Translations under genes and position numbers: made by a program
In this document: piece after piece, positions 45,548-60,500 of the stretch
How the letters are laid out: each line of letters starts with the position of its first letter
Numbering within the stretch: position 1 is the first letter of the stretch
Source: Gari tellinella
Taxonomy: Eukaryota > Mollusca > Bivalvia > Cardiida > Psammobiidae
DNA: 64,000 bases
Direction: 5' to 3'
NCBI GenBank assembly: GCA_922989275.2
Contig: OV277867.1
Location: 6,262,001 to 6,326,000, forward strand
The notes under the pieces: generated by a model
Told to the model about the DNA's origin: nothing
The model's database searches: none
What the model saw: only the letters and a program-made list of their open reading frames with translations

Positions 45548-48500
45548 CTGGAAAGAGTAAGCGAATCACATTAGAATATGTAAAGTGGAGAATACGCTAC
45601 AAGTTCCCTTTAACTCTTTGGCTGCCAACTAAATCGCGAGATTGTTATCCCTTCTCCGTTTCATTGTCTTTTGTTGTTTACAAGATCGTTTTAAAGTAAG
45701 AGTCATTTTAGTATGACTTAAAACACTTCGATACGAGTGTTAAACAATTTGGAACCAAGGATCCAAACCGTTTGCAAGGTCGTCTTTTGGCGCCAATGGT
45801 AGTGAAAGAGTTAAACGAATCTAAACACAATTAGTTGAAATGTAGATAACGGCAATCTATCCTTTGGATTGAAAAAGATGGCAACCTATCGCGTCGTAAT
45901 AGAACGGACTTGACATAAATAGAGATTCTTACAATACATAAATGCCCATTACATATCATAGTAATTAACGAGTTGACTTATACTAAATAATGCGAGCCTT
46001 TGTTCGCATCATATTGATTTTAGTCAACGGGTTTATTAAGAATGATAATAAATGCACACGAATATGAGATTCAGTTTATCACTTAAAATTTTAACAAACG
46101 AGTATTCATTTAAATGAAAATGTAGCATTCATTACATCCACCTAAAATAGTTTCTGCCAAAATGGTACGTTGTTTATGGTGGACAAACAGGGCTCTGCCG
46201 GAGGTCAAAACTCGATGATACACTAGTGTATTGTCGACATTAATTCACCATTTTATTACTATGCCAAAGGCAGTTTTAAAGAAAGATAAATACATGTATA
46301 CTAACATACTAAACGAATCGGTCACAAACTAAAAAGAAACAATACCTTTCACACAGTTCTTTATTGAAGAATTATATCGGAACATTGGACTACAAAAACA
46401 CCTGCTGTCAAGCCCAGGTTTCTGATTCACACAGACTGACTCTGTTTCCACACAGTCGTTTGAACCTTGACAAGACTTTCCTATTGTGGGCGTAACTGCA
46501 GTTGCAAAATGGCAAAAATCAATGTATGAAAAACATCTTAACCCATCAACTGCCTTAAATCGAAGACAATAATTATTTGCAAACAGTTTGGACTCTGACC
46601 AACGTATAAAGTGGAGTCTGATCAAGATCTAAACTGTTTGACATTTGTTTCAATATTTCTTAAGTCAAAATACCTAAACTTTAAATTTGAGAAATAAAAA
46701 CAGGCGAAAATTGTAAAACTTTGATGACGTCATGACAGTGAATGGGTTTATAAAATACAAGTAGTTGTAAACTATAACTGAACGGTACACAAAACTCGAT
46801 AAACACCTCATTTTAAAAAAAACTGTTAGAGTTATATATGAATGAATTGGTAATATAAGACACATTTCCAAATTTTCTATTTTTCAAGCGCGATTACTAA
46901 ACGCAGGTTGAAAGTAAAGCAGAATGCGCCTGAAGGCGCATTCTGCTTGACTTTTGGCCTGCTTTAAAAACCATCTGCTAGGATAAAAAACCGAAGATTT
47001 CGGAAAAACCCGGAGAAATGGCAGCCCTGCAATGATGGCAGTAACGCTTATTACAAACAGTCATGTTTGATGAACATGTATCCTAATGAGATCGGGGCAT
47101 TTGGTCCATATCGGTATTTTTCGGAAAAGCGCATCTCGTCTACTTTCCGACCGTCCAAAATTAGGCTAAAGAAATGTTGAGGACGAAACCTCCTTGCAAC
47201 AAACATCAGTACATATATAGATGCGTTTTGAACAAAGTCAAACATTCTTAAACCCAAATTGGACAGTATAAATGGATGATCTTTTTCTCGCGAAGACGTC
47301 ACTCTGGTAGTTAAGAGGCGAAACAATGAAATGATGTCGTAACTTACTGCCAGAACACGTGACTGTATCGTTCTGCCAAGAACCATGGAAACAGGTAATA
47401 TTGTACGACGTTTCTGATCTGGATCCATTCACACGAAAGCCAGTTTTACATGTGTAAGTACGTGCTGATCCATTTACGGTACTGCCAGTAGACAGGGTGG
47501 CATTATCGTGGATATCTGGTTCATCACAGTTAACTAAATAAAATGGTGCAGAGAATGAAACATCAATATTTCTGAAAACGTACGCTTACGCTGTAAATTA
47601 ATTAATGGTTGAAACTCCCAATAGTTTAGAGTAATATCACATGGCATTTATAATAGAGTCTGATCAGGCTCAAAACTATTGCTACTTAGAATAATGAAAG
47701 TCGTTTATGTTTTCAAAACTCCCAATAGTTTAGAGTAATATCACACGGCATTTATAATAGAGTCTGATCAGGCTCAAAACTATTGCTACTTAGAATAATG
47801 AAAGTCGTTTATGTTTTCAAAACTCCCAATAGTTTAGAGTAATATCACACGGCATTTATAATAGAGTCTGATCAGGCTCAAAACTATTGCTACTTAGAAT
47901 AATGAAAGTCGTTTATGTTTTCAAAAACAAATTTTCATTTGCCATAAGTCATTAAATAACCTGCTTGTTTAATTTTAACAATGTTTGGAATTGTAAACCC
48001 ATAATTAGCATATTTTCAAACCCTTGTCCAACCTATATTCTTAACCCCTTCGTTGCCTTTCCCCGAGTAAATTGGTTCCTTGAAAACGGTTTCGAGCCTG
48101 ATCAGACGCCGGGTAACTTGGTGTCTGATCGGGCTTCAAAGTGTTTGTCATTCAAAGAAGAATAAATCGAACTATACGTATTCATTATTTTTTAATTTTT
48201 TTGAAAAAAACCTCCAATGTTTTGTACATTTTACTGTATTGCTTAAAATGCGTTGAGCTGCGATTTAAGGGGGAAGGACAGAATAGTCTTCTCCACATTA
48301 TTGGAATAAATTGAACCCTCACCCTGCCGAGTGCGACAATTATTTCCAAACAGTTTGGATTAGGTTGCGTCTCATCTGGATACGTACTGTTCGACATCCG
48401 TCTTTATTATTCTTCTATTTGAAAATACAAAACAACTGCACACGATAAATTTCAAAGCAGGCGATAATGCGGCGGGATATATATTACGATTATTCTATAA

Positions 48501-51500
48501 GAAATCGTGTTTATCGTACCTGCAATACACCCCGTAGTATTCCAGTTTCCTTGGGAACAGACAGCTACACCAATGTTGTTATCAGGATTATTGTCAATGC
48601 TAAACCCCGAACGGCACGTGTATTCTCGTGATGCACCGTGGGAGGAATCTCCGTCTTGAAAATCTGCATTTACAAGTTGAAGCTCATCGCAATTCACTGA
48701 AAGTAAATAAAAATTTTAGCAAAGGAAAACCAATGCACCATGAATCCTGTTTTCATAATCAATTTACAACCTTTAGATGACGAGATATTAGACTTTAACG
48801 GATAGTGGTGTACGTCAATGTCAGTATTTCCTGTTTGAAATCATTAATACACAGAGTGGCAGGGAATTCTTCAAGCAGTTTGTCTTTTGAAAGGAAACAA
48901 TTTGCTGCCCGGTCAGATGACTAGTTACGTGGTGTCTGATTTGGCTTCCAACTACTTGCGGGCATCAGTACATATAGATATGTTTTGGACAAATAAATAC
49001 GAAAGACTCGAGCAGGAAACGCAACACACACAATACACCCACCTCTCACACACTAAATAGAAAACAACACGCAAGACAAACATAAAGCAAAGTGAACATA
49101 GGAGCCCGCCTTGGTACGGTCAGTAGCAATCAATAATTAATTATAAATTAATCATTAACTACCACTGGGGGGTTAAACCTGGGTTTAGGGACGCCCAACC
49201 TCACACTTATCTCCTATATTCACCTATAAAGACGAACAGTGTACATATATGTACAATATAAACCCTGTTCCACAACCTCACAATCAAAAAGACCGCCAGC
49301 ACAGTAAGTAAATACATGTAAAACATTCTTAGACCTACATTGGACAGTATAAGAAGACATTTTCTCGCGAAGACGGTACTCTGGTAGTTAAGAGGTGAAA
49401 CAATGAAATGATGACGTAACTTACTGCCAGAACACGTGACTGTGTCGTTCTGCCAAGAACCATGGACACAGGTAACATGGTACGACGTTTCTGATCTGGA
49501 TCCATTCACACCAAAGCCAGTTTTACATGTGTAAGTACGTGCTGATCCATTTACGGTACTCCCAGTCGATAAGATGGCATTATCGTGGATCTCTGGTTCA
49601 TCACAGTTAACTAAATGAAATGATTGCAGATAAAATGACCGCATCCAACAAGTGCTGTTAAAACTAGTTTTGATTCTAATTAGTTTTGCAGCAAGATCAT
49701 TCGGCCAGCATTTCGGCGTCTGACCAGGCTTCAAACTCTTTGCTACTAAGTTTAACGAAAAAGTTTTTGAAGTTTCCAGAAGAAAACTTTCATTTACCAT
49801 ATAACATTTAGTAATCTGGACGTTTTATTAAAAGGCAAAACTAACGGTGTATGGTTGAACACCCATACATGGCATATTTTTATTCCCTTTAAAAACCTTA
49901 AATAGTCTTACCCCTTTACTGACCTTTCCAAAGTACACAAGTTATTCGAAAACTGTTTGTGGTCAGATCAAATGACGGGTAACTGGGCACATGATCAGGC
50001 TTCAAAATGTTTGCTATTCAGATTAGAATAAAACGCACGAATCTTTTTCAAATAACTGCAATTTTTTACTGATTGGTGTAATGCTTAAGCGTTTAGTTGC
50101 GCTTAAAAAGGAACTAAATGACATATTCTCCACATGAGTCGGTTAACCCTTTGAACCCTAGTCCCGCATATAGGCGTCCATTTCAAACAGTGTACATGTG
50201 AATAGTACACTTGTCCTATGCAAACAGTGAAGACCCAGATCAGAGGGCTCCGAAAGGAGCCCTCTGATCAGGGTCTTCACTGTTTGTCATAATGCCAAAC
50301 ATTGAAAAAACAACCCTAAAAAGTCAGAAATGGACTAGACTAAAATGGAAACTGGAATTGTCCATTTAAAGTTTTAGGGAGGAAAGAGTTAAACTAACTA
50401 GATCCAATTAACCCTTATCCGGCCGATCGCAAATTGACAGCTATTTGCAAACAGCTTGGATTACGCAGCGTCTTATCTGGATCTATAGACGTCGCGCATG
50501 ATGTTCGTACTGACGTTTGTAACGTCAAACTCGACGTCCAAAATTGACGTCCAAAGCGGGTTATTGCGTACAGCGTTTGAATTGTATATAACATTACATA
50601 TATTATATTACAACAGATAGAATTTTAAATGTAGATCTAGTTACCCTCTTTACTTTGACATTGACAAGTCACGCATTTTACAAATAATGAAGCACACGGT
50701 CTATTTTAAAAGCAAACACAATAGCATGATTTCTAGTGAGACTTCACATTGTCAGGCTACAAAGAATGCCCGTGTGAATTGTTCTCTTAAAGTTATGGTT
50801 CTCCGTTTTTGGTGTACATATATTGAATAAAAGTAACCCCGGTACAAATATATTTTACAGATATCGCTAGTAGAGTTAAACACCAGTCAGTTATTTTGTA
50901 TGACACATGATCTGAGATGTATCCAACAAAGTAGTTTCCCCTTATCACTTAAACAAGTTTCTCTAGGTCAAAATCCTTTACAAGTTCTTAATGGTCTCAA
51001 ACAGTGTCAAAAAAAAAGAACAGATTAGTGGGTGCACAGTCCGCACACATCTCTGTTGAATTTGGTTTGGTGTCGCTTTACGCGGGTTTAACTGTACATT
51101 CTATTATGTAAACTCTATACAGGCACGTCGTGATGTCATAATCATACGTCATAAACAAGGATGACGAACATTCTTGGTTAAACGACACATGTACATCTAT
51201 AGTCTGTTTCACTATTTTATCTGTATGAATGCTCCTATTCGACGACAGTGTATATGAATGCAAATATTAAGGTTTCCAAACAATGCAGATTCAGACCACG
51301 CATTGCATCTCGCAGGTGGACCTTAGTCAAAGGACTCTGAAAAAGACCACCGATTGATTATTTGCCCATTATTCCGAAAACAGACTTTTCAGTTCAAACT
51401 TTCGTCTGTTTAACTTGTTTAAGATTATTAGTTATGGAGTTTTCAACCGAGTGACAAAGAAAATGGAATTAGATCACACGCAGGGTTAGCGCTAACAAAA

Positions 51501-54500
51501 TATGAGTTATGAAAACAGCTTCAGTTTTTCTGAAGACGTCGTTTTTCTCACATTTTAGGGAAACATTAAGATCACGGAAAACACACACACATTTCGCCTA
51601 CTTTATAAAAGAAATCAGTATCATACATCATCTTCTTCCGTAATTAATGAACTGTAAACATATAGCGGCCTCAATACTGTGCGACTGGAAGTGAAGTATC
51701 TATCAATCCTTAATTTCATATTTTCTCTACTGTTTTTGTATAAAATTTACGATAATGAATATTATTTAAGATTTACAATAATGTTTATTTTTTCGCTTTA
51801 CATATATCTTTTCAAATTCATTGATAAGTGAAATTCATGTCAGCTCCGTGAACCGTGGAATAAAACAAAGTTTGGATAATTCATTACAAAATTATTTTAC
51901 CAAAAAAGTTTTTAATTTTAAAAAAATCGATAAAAATCCACAAAAAATGAAAATCTTACCACGCTTCAAAATACGATCTTCTGCCCACAAAACGAATTTA
52001 CCAAGCCGTTTAAACAAAATGACGTTTACATCATATCCGTCAAAGTGTGAAGCGACTTCCCACAAAATTTCATAACAATCTATAACGTTTTGAGTATTTT
52101 TTTCTACTTTTAACTTCACCAATGGAGTAAAAGGTGTTACATCTTACCTGCTTAAAAAAAATTTTTTTTCGCGTTTTGTATAGCAATATAATGGCAAAAT
52201 TGTTCTTCTTTCGAAATATGTTCTACACCACTAGAATGACAATCATTCAAACTTTATAGCGATGTATAGCATTTGAAGATTAACTTATATTGTGCAAGGA
52301 AAAGTGTATTTTAAAGAGAGCGACCCCTGTAAATGCTGCATTAGTACGAACATCGTGCGCGACGTCTATACCGTTTGACAACCCTCTATAATTTCTTCTA
52401 TTTAAAATACAAAAATATTCACAATTTTTTTTAAACGATAGTTTGAAAGCAGATGACAATGCCACATTATGCTTGTTAAGACTTTTATATAAGAAATCGT
52501 TCTTATCGTACCTGCGATACACCCCGTAGTATTCCAGTTTCCTTGGGAACACCCAGCCACACCCATGTTGTTATCAGGATTGTTATCAATGCTAAACCCC
52601 GCATGACACGTGTATACACGCGATGAGCCATGGAAGGAATCTCCGTCTGAAAAGTCTGCATTTACCAGACGAAGCTCATCGCAATTCACTAAAAAAAAGT
52701 ATACAAAGGTAAAACAATGCACCAAGAATCCTGTATACATATAAATTTTACAGCTTTTTGATGATGAAAAATAAGACTTTAACTGATAGTGGTGTAAAAT
52801 TGATCATTTCCCAGTTTAACGCACTACTGTAGAAATTGGCAGGAAACTTCTTCAACAAATTATCATTTCAATGGAAACAATTTTAAATATTGTCAGATGA
52901 ATAGTTTCAGCTCAAAACTACTTCGGTAATCAAGCCATGTTTTGGCAAGTCAAACATTCTTAAAGAGTATAAACAAAAGAAAATGTTGTCACGCTGACGA
53001 CACTTTGTAAGTCAAAATCTCAAACAATGAAATAGTGTCGTAACTTACTGCGCGAACACGTGGTTTCGGCATTCTGCCAATATCCATGGTGACAGGAAAT
53101 AGTGTACGACGTTTCTGAACGGGATCCATTCACACCAAAGCCAGTTTTACATGTATAAATACGTGTTGATCCATTTACGGTACTGCCAGTCGACCGAATT
53201 GAGTCTTCGTGGTTCTCTGGTTCCTCACAGTGAACTAAACAGAGTTTTTTCAGATAAAACAACGTCATTTTTCCCAACCAGTGCGCTTAAGCTGCAAACA
53301 CTCATTGGAGCAAGCTTACAGACAATATTTCGATATCTGATCAGACACCAAACTGTTAACTGCTGATATTAATGTAATGTCGTTAACGTTTCCAAAAGAA
53401 AACTTTCATTTGCCATATGTCCTGGAATAGTTTGGATGTTTAATTCAGATACACCCGACAAGAATAATTAAAAGTTGAACACCCATAATGGGTATACACT
53501 TTTGTATTTCCTAAACCCTTGAAAACCTATAATAGTCTTACTTTACACTTTGTCTCAGAACTAACAGCAACGTTTCATGCAATTTCACAGTTGAAAAATG
53601 TGTAGCACGACTTTCAACTACCATTCCCGCCATTTGGAAAAAGTAAGGTTTCCAAAATTCGACATCTAAGATAAAATTAATCTAAAATATATCAATTAAT
53701 CTTTTTTTTATACATAAAATTTAATATCAAAATTGTTTGAATTACTTCTTTTACATATAATACACATATATACCTGACAAATTAAGTTATAAAGTTCTTG
53801 TAGGAAATTTAACTGTTTCAAAACTTCGGTTTTTTTTTTCATTTCCAAATATTTAAGTTTAGGAACAAATATTGTTCTACACAATATTGAATTATGGGAC
53901 ATCAGCTTTTATTTATTAAAATGATATTATGTGTAATATTTTAAAAATGCTGCAATAGACATTACATGTGCGTGAGCAATATGTACAATGCAATCATTTA
54001 AAATAACCCGTGCCAGACACTGATACTTCCTATTTTCAGACGTTCGATTTTCATAGGTTAACCCGCTACTTTATAAATACGCCCTTTAACTCCACGTATC
54101 GTCCTTCGCTAAGAAAAGTATTCGTTAGCTAGGAAGTTTTAGAAAAGAATCATGCTTGGCATTTCTTGCTTAAAGTTGGCTAAAAGTGGAGCAGAATTTT
54201 CCTTCAGGAGCATTCTGTTTTACATTCAACCTGCTTTAACCCTTTACCTGATAGCCTATTTCTAGTATTGAAGATAGTTGACCACTTAAAGCAGGTTGAA
54301 AGTAAAACAGAATGCGCCTTTGGGCGCATTCTGCTTTACTTTCAGCCAGCTTTAAGCTTCCATGTGCTAAAATATAGAAATATTCCATATACTTTATATT
54401 CATGGCTGATTAAATTGGAACTATTTTCTTCAGCCGAGGAATAAATTATATCCGCTAAAAGGCGCTTCTATGGGGGAAAGGGTTAAGTGGTAAATTGTCT

Positions 54501-57500
54501 CAAAATCTTAAAACACTCTTACCATTGATGCACTCTGGAGTATGAGTCCAGTTTTCTGTAGACAGGCATTCCGTTCTGTCATTACCCGTGGTTTCAATGC
54601 AATCCTCGTTGCATTTGATACGCAGCCTGGAACCAACGATATGCATGTTTCCGAGGACAACTGCATTAGGCAGGGTACCAAAAGGCTGACATTCTTTATC
54701 TAGAAGTGCATATTGTTTTAGTTTACGGAGTTGTTTTTACTGTACAATTTAAAAAATAAAGGCGATTGCCGAAACAAAATGAGCAAGACCTGATTAGACT
54801 GCTTAGTAAAACGACTTCTGATGAGGGACTACACATATTTGAAAAGATACCGTAAAGCCTAAATTATTTTAGTCTGGTTTCCAGCATAGAAAGGGTTAGA
54901 ACTTGTTGGACGCCAAGTGGTTCGGCAATACTCCATGTCTTATTCTGGCAAACGGAGTTTTAGGGACTCAGTATTGAAGACGATGTTCTTTCCAAATAAA
55001 CGTACTCTAAAACATTAGGTTCATTTCAAACTCAGGCTTCAAATGTTTGCCTCACAAAGCGTCATACGTATATTAGAATTAGCAATAAAGAAAGTATTTT
55101 TCTTTTTGTGTTATCCTTGAAACTGTGCAAAACACATCATTTACTATTATTACATTTTCATAATTATATTGTTATCAGTTTCAAACATGTGTCGTTATAC
55201 TTTCGTGAGATCGCGCAATATTGAAATTTATCACATAAACGTGCAAAATATAGAGGGCCGTAAAAATCGTACGGCCCACTGGGCATATATTTTATACTAA
55301 TTTTCGAATCACCAAAATACTGTATTACTACGCCGACTTTAAATCAGTTAAGAAAATCTAGACAAAATAAGATCACCACTAGGGATTTAAAACATTTCCA
55401 AGTGTCTTAAAAACATTATCCCAGGCAATCCCGCACATTCAGGCTGCAAATTAGGCCACGTAGAGCTCTAGTAAAACTGTGACTCAGACTGGTTTTCAAA
55501 TTTAGACGTTACAATAATAATGACGTCGTGTTGCTATAACGACGTTATTTTTAACAAAACTTGATTCTAACTGTCAAATGATCATTTTAGTCAGTTAGAA
55601 CAGTTTTAAATTAAATATTAATTTAAAATTTGAATATGGTATCGGAAAAATCTTTACACAACACATTGATGTTGATTTTCTTTATTTAAGTTTGATTGGT
55701 GTTTTTATCTACGGATGAATAAAACCGAATAACTCCTATGACGAATCGTTTTCCTAAGAGCGGAAGGCAAAAGTGAAAGTAAGAACGTTCGGATTTTCGA
55801 GTCATTTGGTGTTTATGTGATAAATAGGATATCAAATTCGTGTTTTTTCAGTCGTGAATTTATTGAACTCGTTGGATAAAATGATATGTTGCTCGCCAAG
55901 GCTTGCAACATATTATTATATCAAACTCGTTCAATAAATTCACGACTGACAACACACTCATTCAATATCCTCTATATATCTATCCATCTAATTTCTACTT
56001 GCATTGCTGTACGTTTGCGTTTTTTTTCGTATCCCATGTTTATGCAAGAATTGTTACTTTTATGTATTTTTAAAAATAATTAGAAAAACTTATTAACACT
56101 TTGGATTAACAGAGCAATACTGTAATATTTGGTTCTTTCATGTCATTTGACTTATCTAATTTTAAAATCTCTTTCTTTCTAAGATTTTAGAGTATTCCAA
56201 TGACCACTCTACAATAGTATCATTTGCATTTCAACTCAAATAAATTTACTAAAAAAAGGTTAAGTTACAGTTTGTGTGATATTCGTTTTTGTTAAAACGA
56301 AACGAAACCCTATCGCAATGCAACACAATGTATAAAATGAACATGTTTGAAATTATTTATGATAACCTTTATCTCAAAAGGCAACACCTCGGAGCCTGAT
56401 CAGATGTCGGATTACTGAGCGTCTCACCGGATCTTGCATGGTTTATTAACCACGTTTTATTGGGACAAAATTAACGTCACCACTATTGTTTTACGACATC
56501 ATTTTCAAATGTGTTTATATTCAGTGTTCACACTTGGTCACATGTAATTTAAAATCGAGCAACATAAGAATAAATGTAAAGGACAAAATGGATAGAAGAA
56601 TATACTTTCCCGTTTAAAAGTAATCCAAACGCAATGCAATGCGTCATTAATGAGGATTCTGATCTGTTTACAAGGTCAACTACATGCACCTCTTTCAGGA
56701 CGAAAATAATATATAATGATAATACAAAAAAAATCTAAAAAGGGAATTAATTAAAACATCATATAATTTTATATTTCTGGATTGCCCTTGACTAATAGTT
56801 CGACTGCCAGGGCCTTTATTAAAGATCCTCATGTCCAAATACATATCATTTTTCGTTTCTTTCATTCAACCTTAATGTCAAAGAGGATAATGTTTATCCA
56901 ACGTCACTGTATCATTGCCTTGTTATTTCAAATGTTATGACGTCATTATCATAACACAAATGTTATAACGCATACTGACCATTTTCTTTGTTGCACGTCT
57001 GGTCTTGTCCACAGCGAGTAGGTTTTACCTGAAGTAAATAATATATGCCATGCTTGAGCTGTCTACAACTAATATGAACACACATTTAGTGCATATCTTG
57101 TTTTCCCTTCTCTGCACGGGCTCGATCACATCATAGCACAATATTCTTTTCTTTGAAATGTAGCTTTTAACAAAAATCATATATGTATATATGAGTTGGG
57201 GTTTACGACATAGTTACACATTTTCTTTAACTAATATTTGTGTGTTTATATAGGCACCTGCCATTCTTTTACAAATAAAAAATTTGGTTTTCAGTCTTTA
57301 TGATGCTCTGTTCATCCCTTTTACTCTCAATGACGCTTTAAAGTGCGTTTGCAAACAGTTTTGGTCCCGATCAGACGCCGCGTAAGGCGGCGTCTGACCA
57401 GGACCCAAACTGTTTGACACTCTTATTGATATGTATTAAGTCATACAACCTTAAATCTAACTTTGAAACGCGTCTTGCAGACAACAATAATAAAGCAAAC

Positions 57501-60500
57501 GACAATAAAGCGGTGAAGGGGTAATATTATCCCGAATAATTTGATCATGAAAGGGTTGATGATGTCATAGAAATCAGTTTGGCATCAAGTCAGACATCGA
57601 GTAACATCGTGTATATCATTTTAAAGGGCACGGTAAGTTCACATAGATCGGTAAGTCACAACATGAATCTAAATGACCTCTATTCGAGGACACTGGGGCA
57701 TAGCACTTGTCAGACTTATTTTTGGCTTAATAATTTTTTTAAAAAACGATCTAAATTTTTTTTTTAAATATATATCAGTTTATGTCTGTATTTTAATGTA
57801 AAAATGTCATTACCTCTGTTTTTCAAAAATCAATTTTGCTATGTAAATTATTCTTTTGAATGTTTGCATTGCCATTTACCGTCCCATTATACGCCACATT
57901 AAATATTAATGTTGAACGTGAAATTTCATGCTTGCGCGGTTTTATGAGCTCGTCTGTTTTTCGAAGAAAATTTCCTAATTTTACTGAAGTTTTCGCTGAT
58001 CTTCAAAACCACAAATTTACACCCATTTGCGGTTCTCTGGTTAAAACAAAGGCAGCCATCGACGAGAACCTACATTTTTAACATTTAAGCTTCTATTTCT
58101 CGTACTTTAAGATAGTATCATGTAATTCATCAACACTTAAGTATAGATATTGAAACGTACATTATGACACTAAAGTTTTGGTAGAAATTAAGGCATTTAG
58201 TCACTAATGAGATCGGACCGATTTCGATACTCTACGTATGAAGATCGCCAAATTTCATCAACTGATTGTCATTACCAAACTATTCCTGATAAAGCCCTCT
58301 TTCATGAATCATCTGGGGCCCGTTTTACTAAACAACTTACGCAAAAATTTTGCGTAAGTCAAAATCGTTTAACTCTTATTGTTCGATCATAAACGTTTGC
58401 AAACAGCAAATAGCCAGATCAGAGGACGCGCTAAAAGCGCGTCCTCTGATCTGGCCTTTTGCTGTTTGTAGCAAGTTATAATAAAAAAATATATATTAAA
58501 ATTTAAAATTTTGACTTACGCAAATAGTTTGCGTAAGTTGTTTAGTAAAACGGGCCCCAGATCTTTTTCTATACTGTTTCCAAACAATGGATGTATCCGG
58601 TTCCAGCAATACACGGCAGTTATCACAAGCAAAATAAAACGCATAATGCCAGGAATGTTTTATATGCCATTATCCTCGATTCTAATCATCCCGCTCTTCA
58701 TATTTCTTGCAAACAGCAGGGTCAAATCCTTGAAGCTGTCAAAATATTTTATCAAAAGTAACTTCAAAGCCAAAGTTTTAAAGACGTGAAGCCTATTCAT
58801 TACATTGTGTCGGGTCACAAACGTGCACATAAATCAAATCTGTGGATTGATGCAGACGACATTTTTGTAGACAAAAGATAAATGCTTTAGAATAATAAGT
58901 TACATGTACATATACAATCTTAACTACTAATTGATATATTAACCCATTCATCCCTGTAACTTAAAATACACAATTGAATTTTTGATTTAGTCTTGTCCAT
59001 ATCTGCCAATTATTAAATTTAAAAAAAAAAATTCTAATATTTCTAGCTCTGTTGGTCTTTGTCAAAGAAAGTCATGTCAAAATGCTCGACACATTTTGTT
59101 ACATGCCATAATATTAAAGTAAAGTAGGAACATGTTTATTTTACGTCTCGGTAACATTGCTTGTTACATCAAATACCATGACGTCGTTATCATGACGACG
59201 AGCGCAATGTTGCCACGTATGCATGAGCGCATTGCTCTCCTTGACGTTAAAGTTTACAGTAACCCGTTTCATAAAACTTCGTACGACAAATGTTGTCGTA
59301 AGTCAGGTTACGAAAGTCTCAATTATTATTTATGTCTCCACCCAATCATGTCTTGTGACATCTCTTTGGAATCGTCTTGAAAAGACGATTCTAAAGAGAT
59401 GTTACAAGACAGGATTAAATGGAGAAATCAGAAATTACATGTATTTTAAAGATTAGAAGTCCTACGATCGTTTTTGTCGTAAGAAGTTTTATGAAACGGG
59501 CCCCTGGTACGTACGTTCTAAGACTGACCAGATTGTTAAACCTAACACTTCTGGTTGTTCACAATATTTTTTAAACTTCTAGGGTTCTTGAAATAGCATG
59601 TATTGGAAACGGAAATGAACATCAGTTTAAAAGGTGTCTACTTATATTAACTGTAGGGAACGAAATAATGTTATAGGGTGATAATGTATGTAAGATTGAG
59701 AGAGAAATCCGGGAGAGAATGTAAGAACATTTGTGTAGTTCACAACATGGGCAAGAGAATCCGATTAGATCTAACAGGCATTTTGGAGTTGGGCTCATAG
59801 AAGTAATGACGTTAGGTTTATGATTTTTAAGCGGATGACCATGTTCAAAGCATGTAGAACTGGACCATAGATTTATGAAACCGATTAGATTCAGAATCTA
59901 AGAACGTACAGATCATTTGACTGTTATGTCAAAGAATATTGATGTATACACGACGACATGTGATGTCATAATGTTTACGCAATGATAGTGACGTCATGAC
60001 ATTTTGAATAACAAGACAAGTTACTGTGAAGTTAAAAAAACATTAGGCTTATCCTCTTTGATTTTTTGGGTGATTGCATGTAACAAAAATATTACTTTTA
60101 TCTGGACATGATGTTCTTTGTGAAAAGCCCACAGAGGTCGGAATATTAAAAGGAGCATTTTGTAATTTAACACTAGATCTACTTCAATTCCCTATTTTAA
60201 TTCCCTATTTGGAATATTACTATCTTTATTGGGCATATTGATCTGCTTATTTAGAGCTTCATGTTGTCTATACTTTGCAATATGACAAAAATTGCTAACC
60301 CTGATCAATTATTAGGAACCCTCTGATATGGATATTCACTGTGTGTATAGGTACACCGTTTTGCAAAGACGCGCTTATGCGTGACTTTATGCGTTCAACA
60401 GGTTAACCCATATACGCCAGGGGCCCGTTTTACTAAACTACTTACGCAAAAATTTTGCGTAAGTCAAAATTTTAAATTTTTATTTTTATTTTTTATTATC

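Noticed and set aside
47051..47428. Long frame covering the end of CCP6 and onward
   Set aside because: Only the CCP6 exon part is supported; the rest is a shifted or intronic read-through. The similar frame at CCP4 reflects copied intron sequence.
47612..47923. Possible CRISPR-like array from regular repeats
   Set aside because: The three units are contiguous 104-bp tandem copies without unique spacers, in an animal intron.
51821..52122. Open frames on both strands in a gene B intron
   Set aside because: Overlapping frames in opposite senses, AT-rich composition, no recognised domain and no matching splice sites. Treated as chance.
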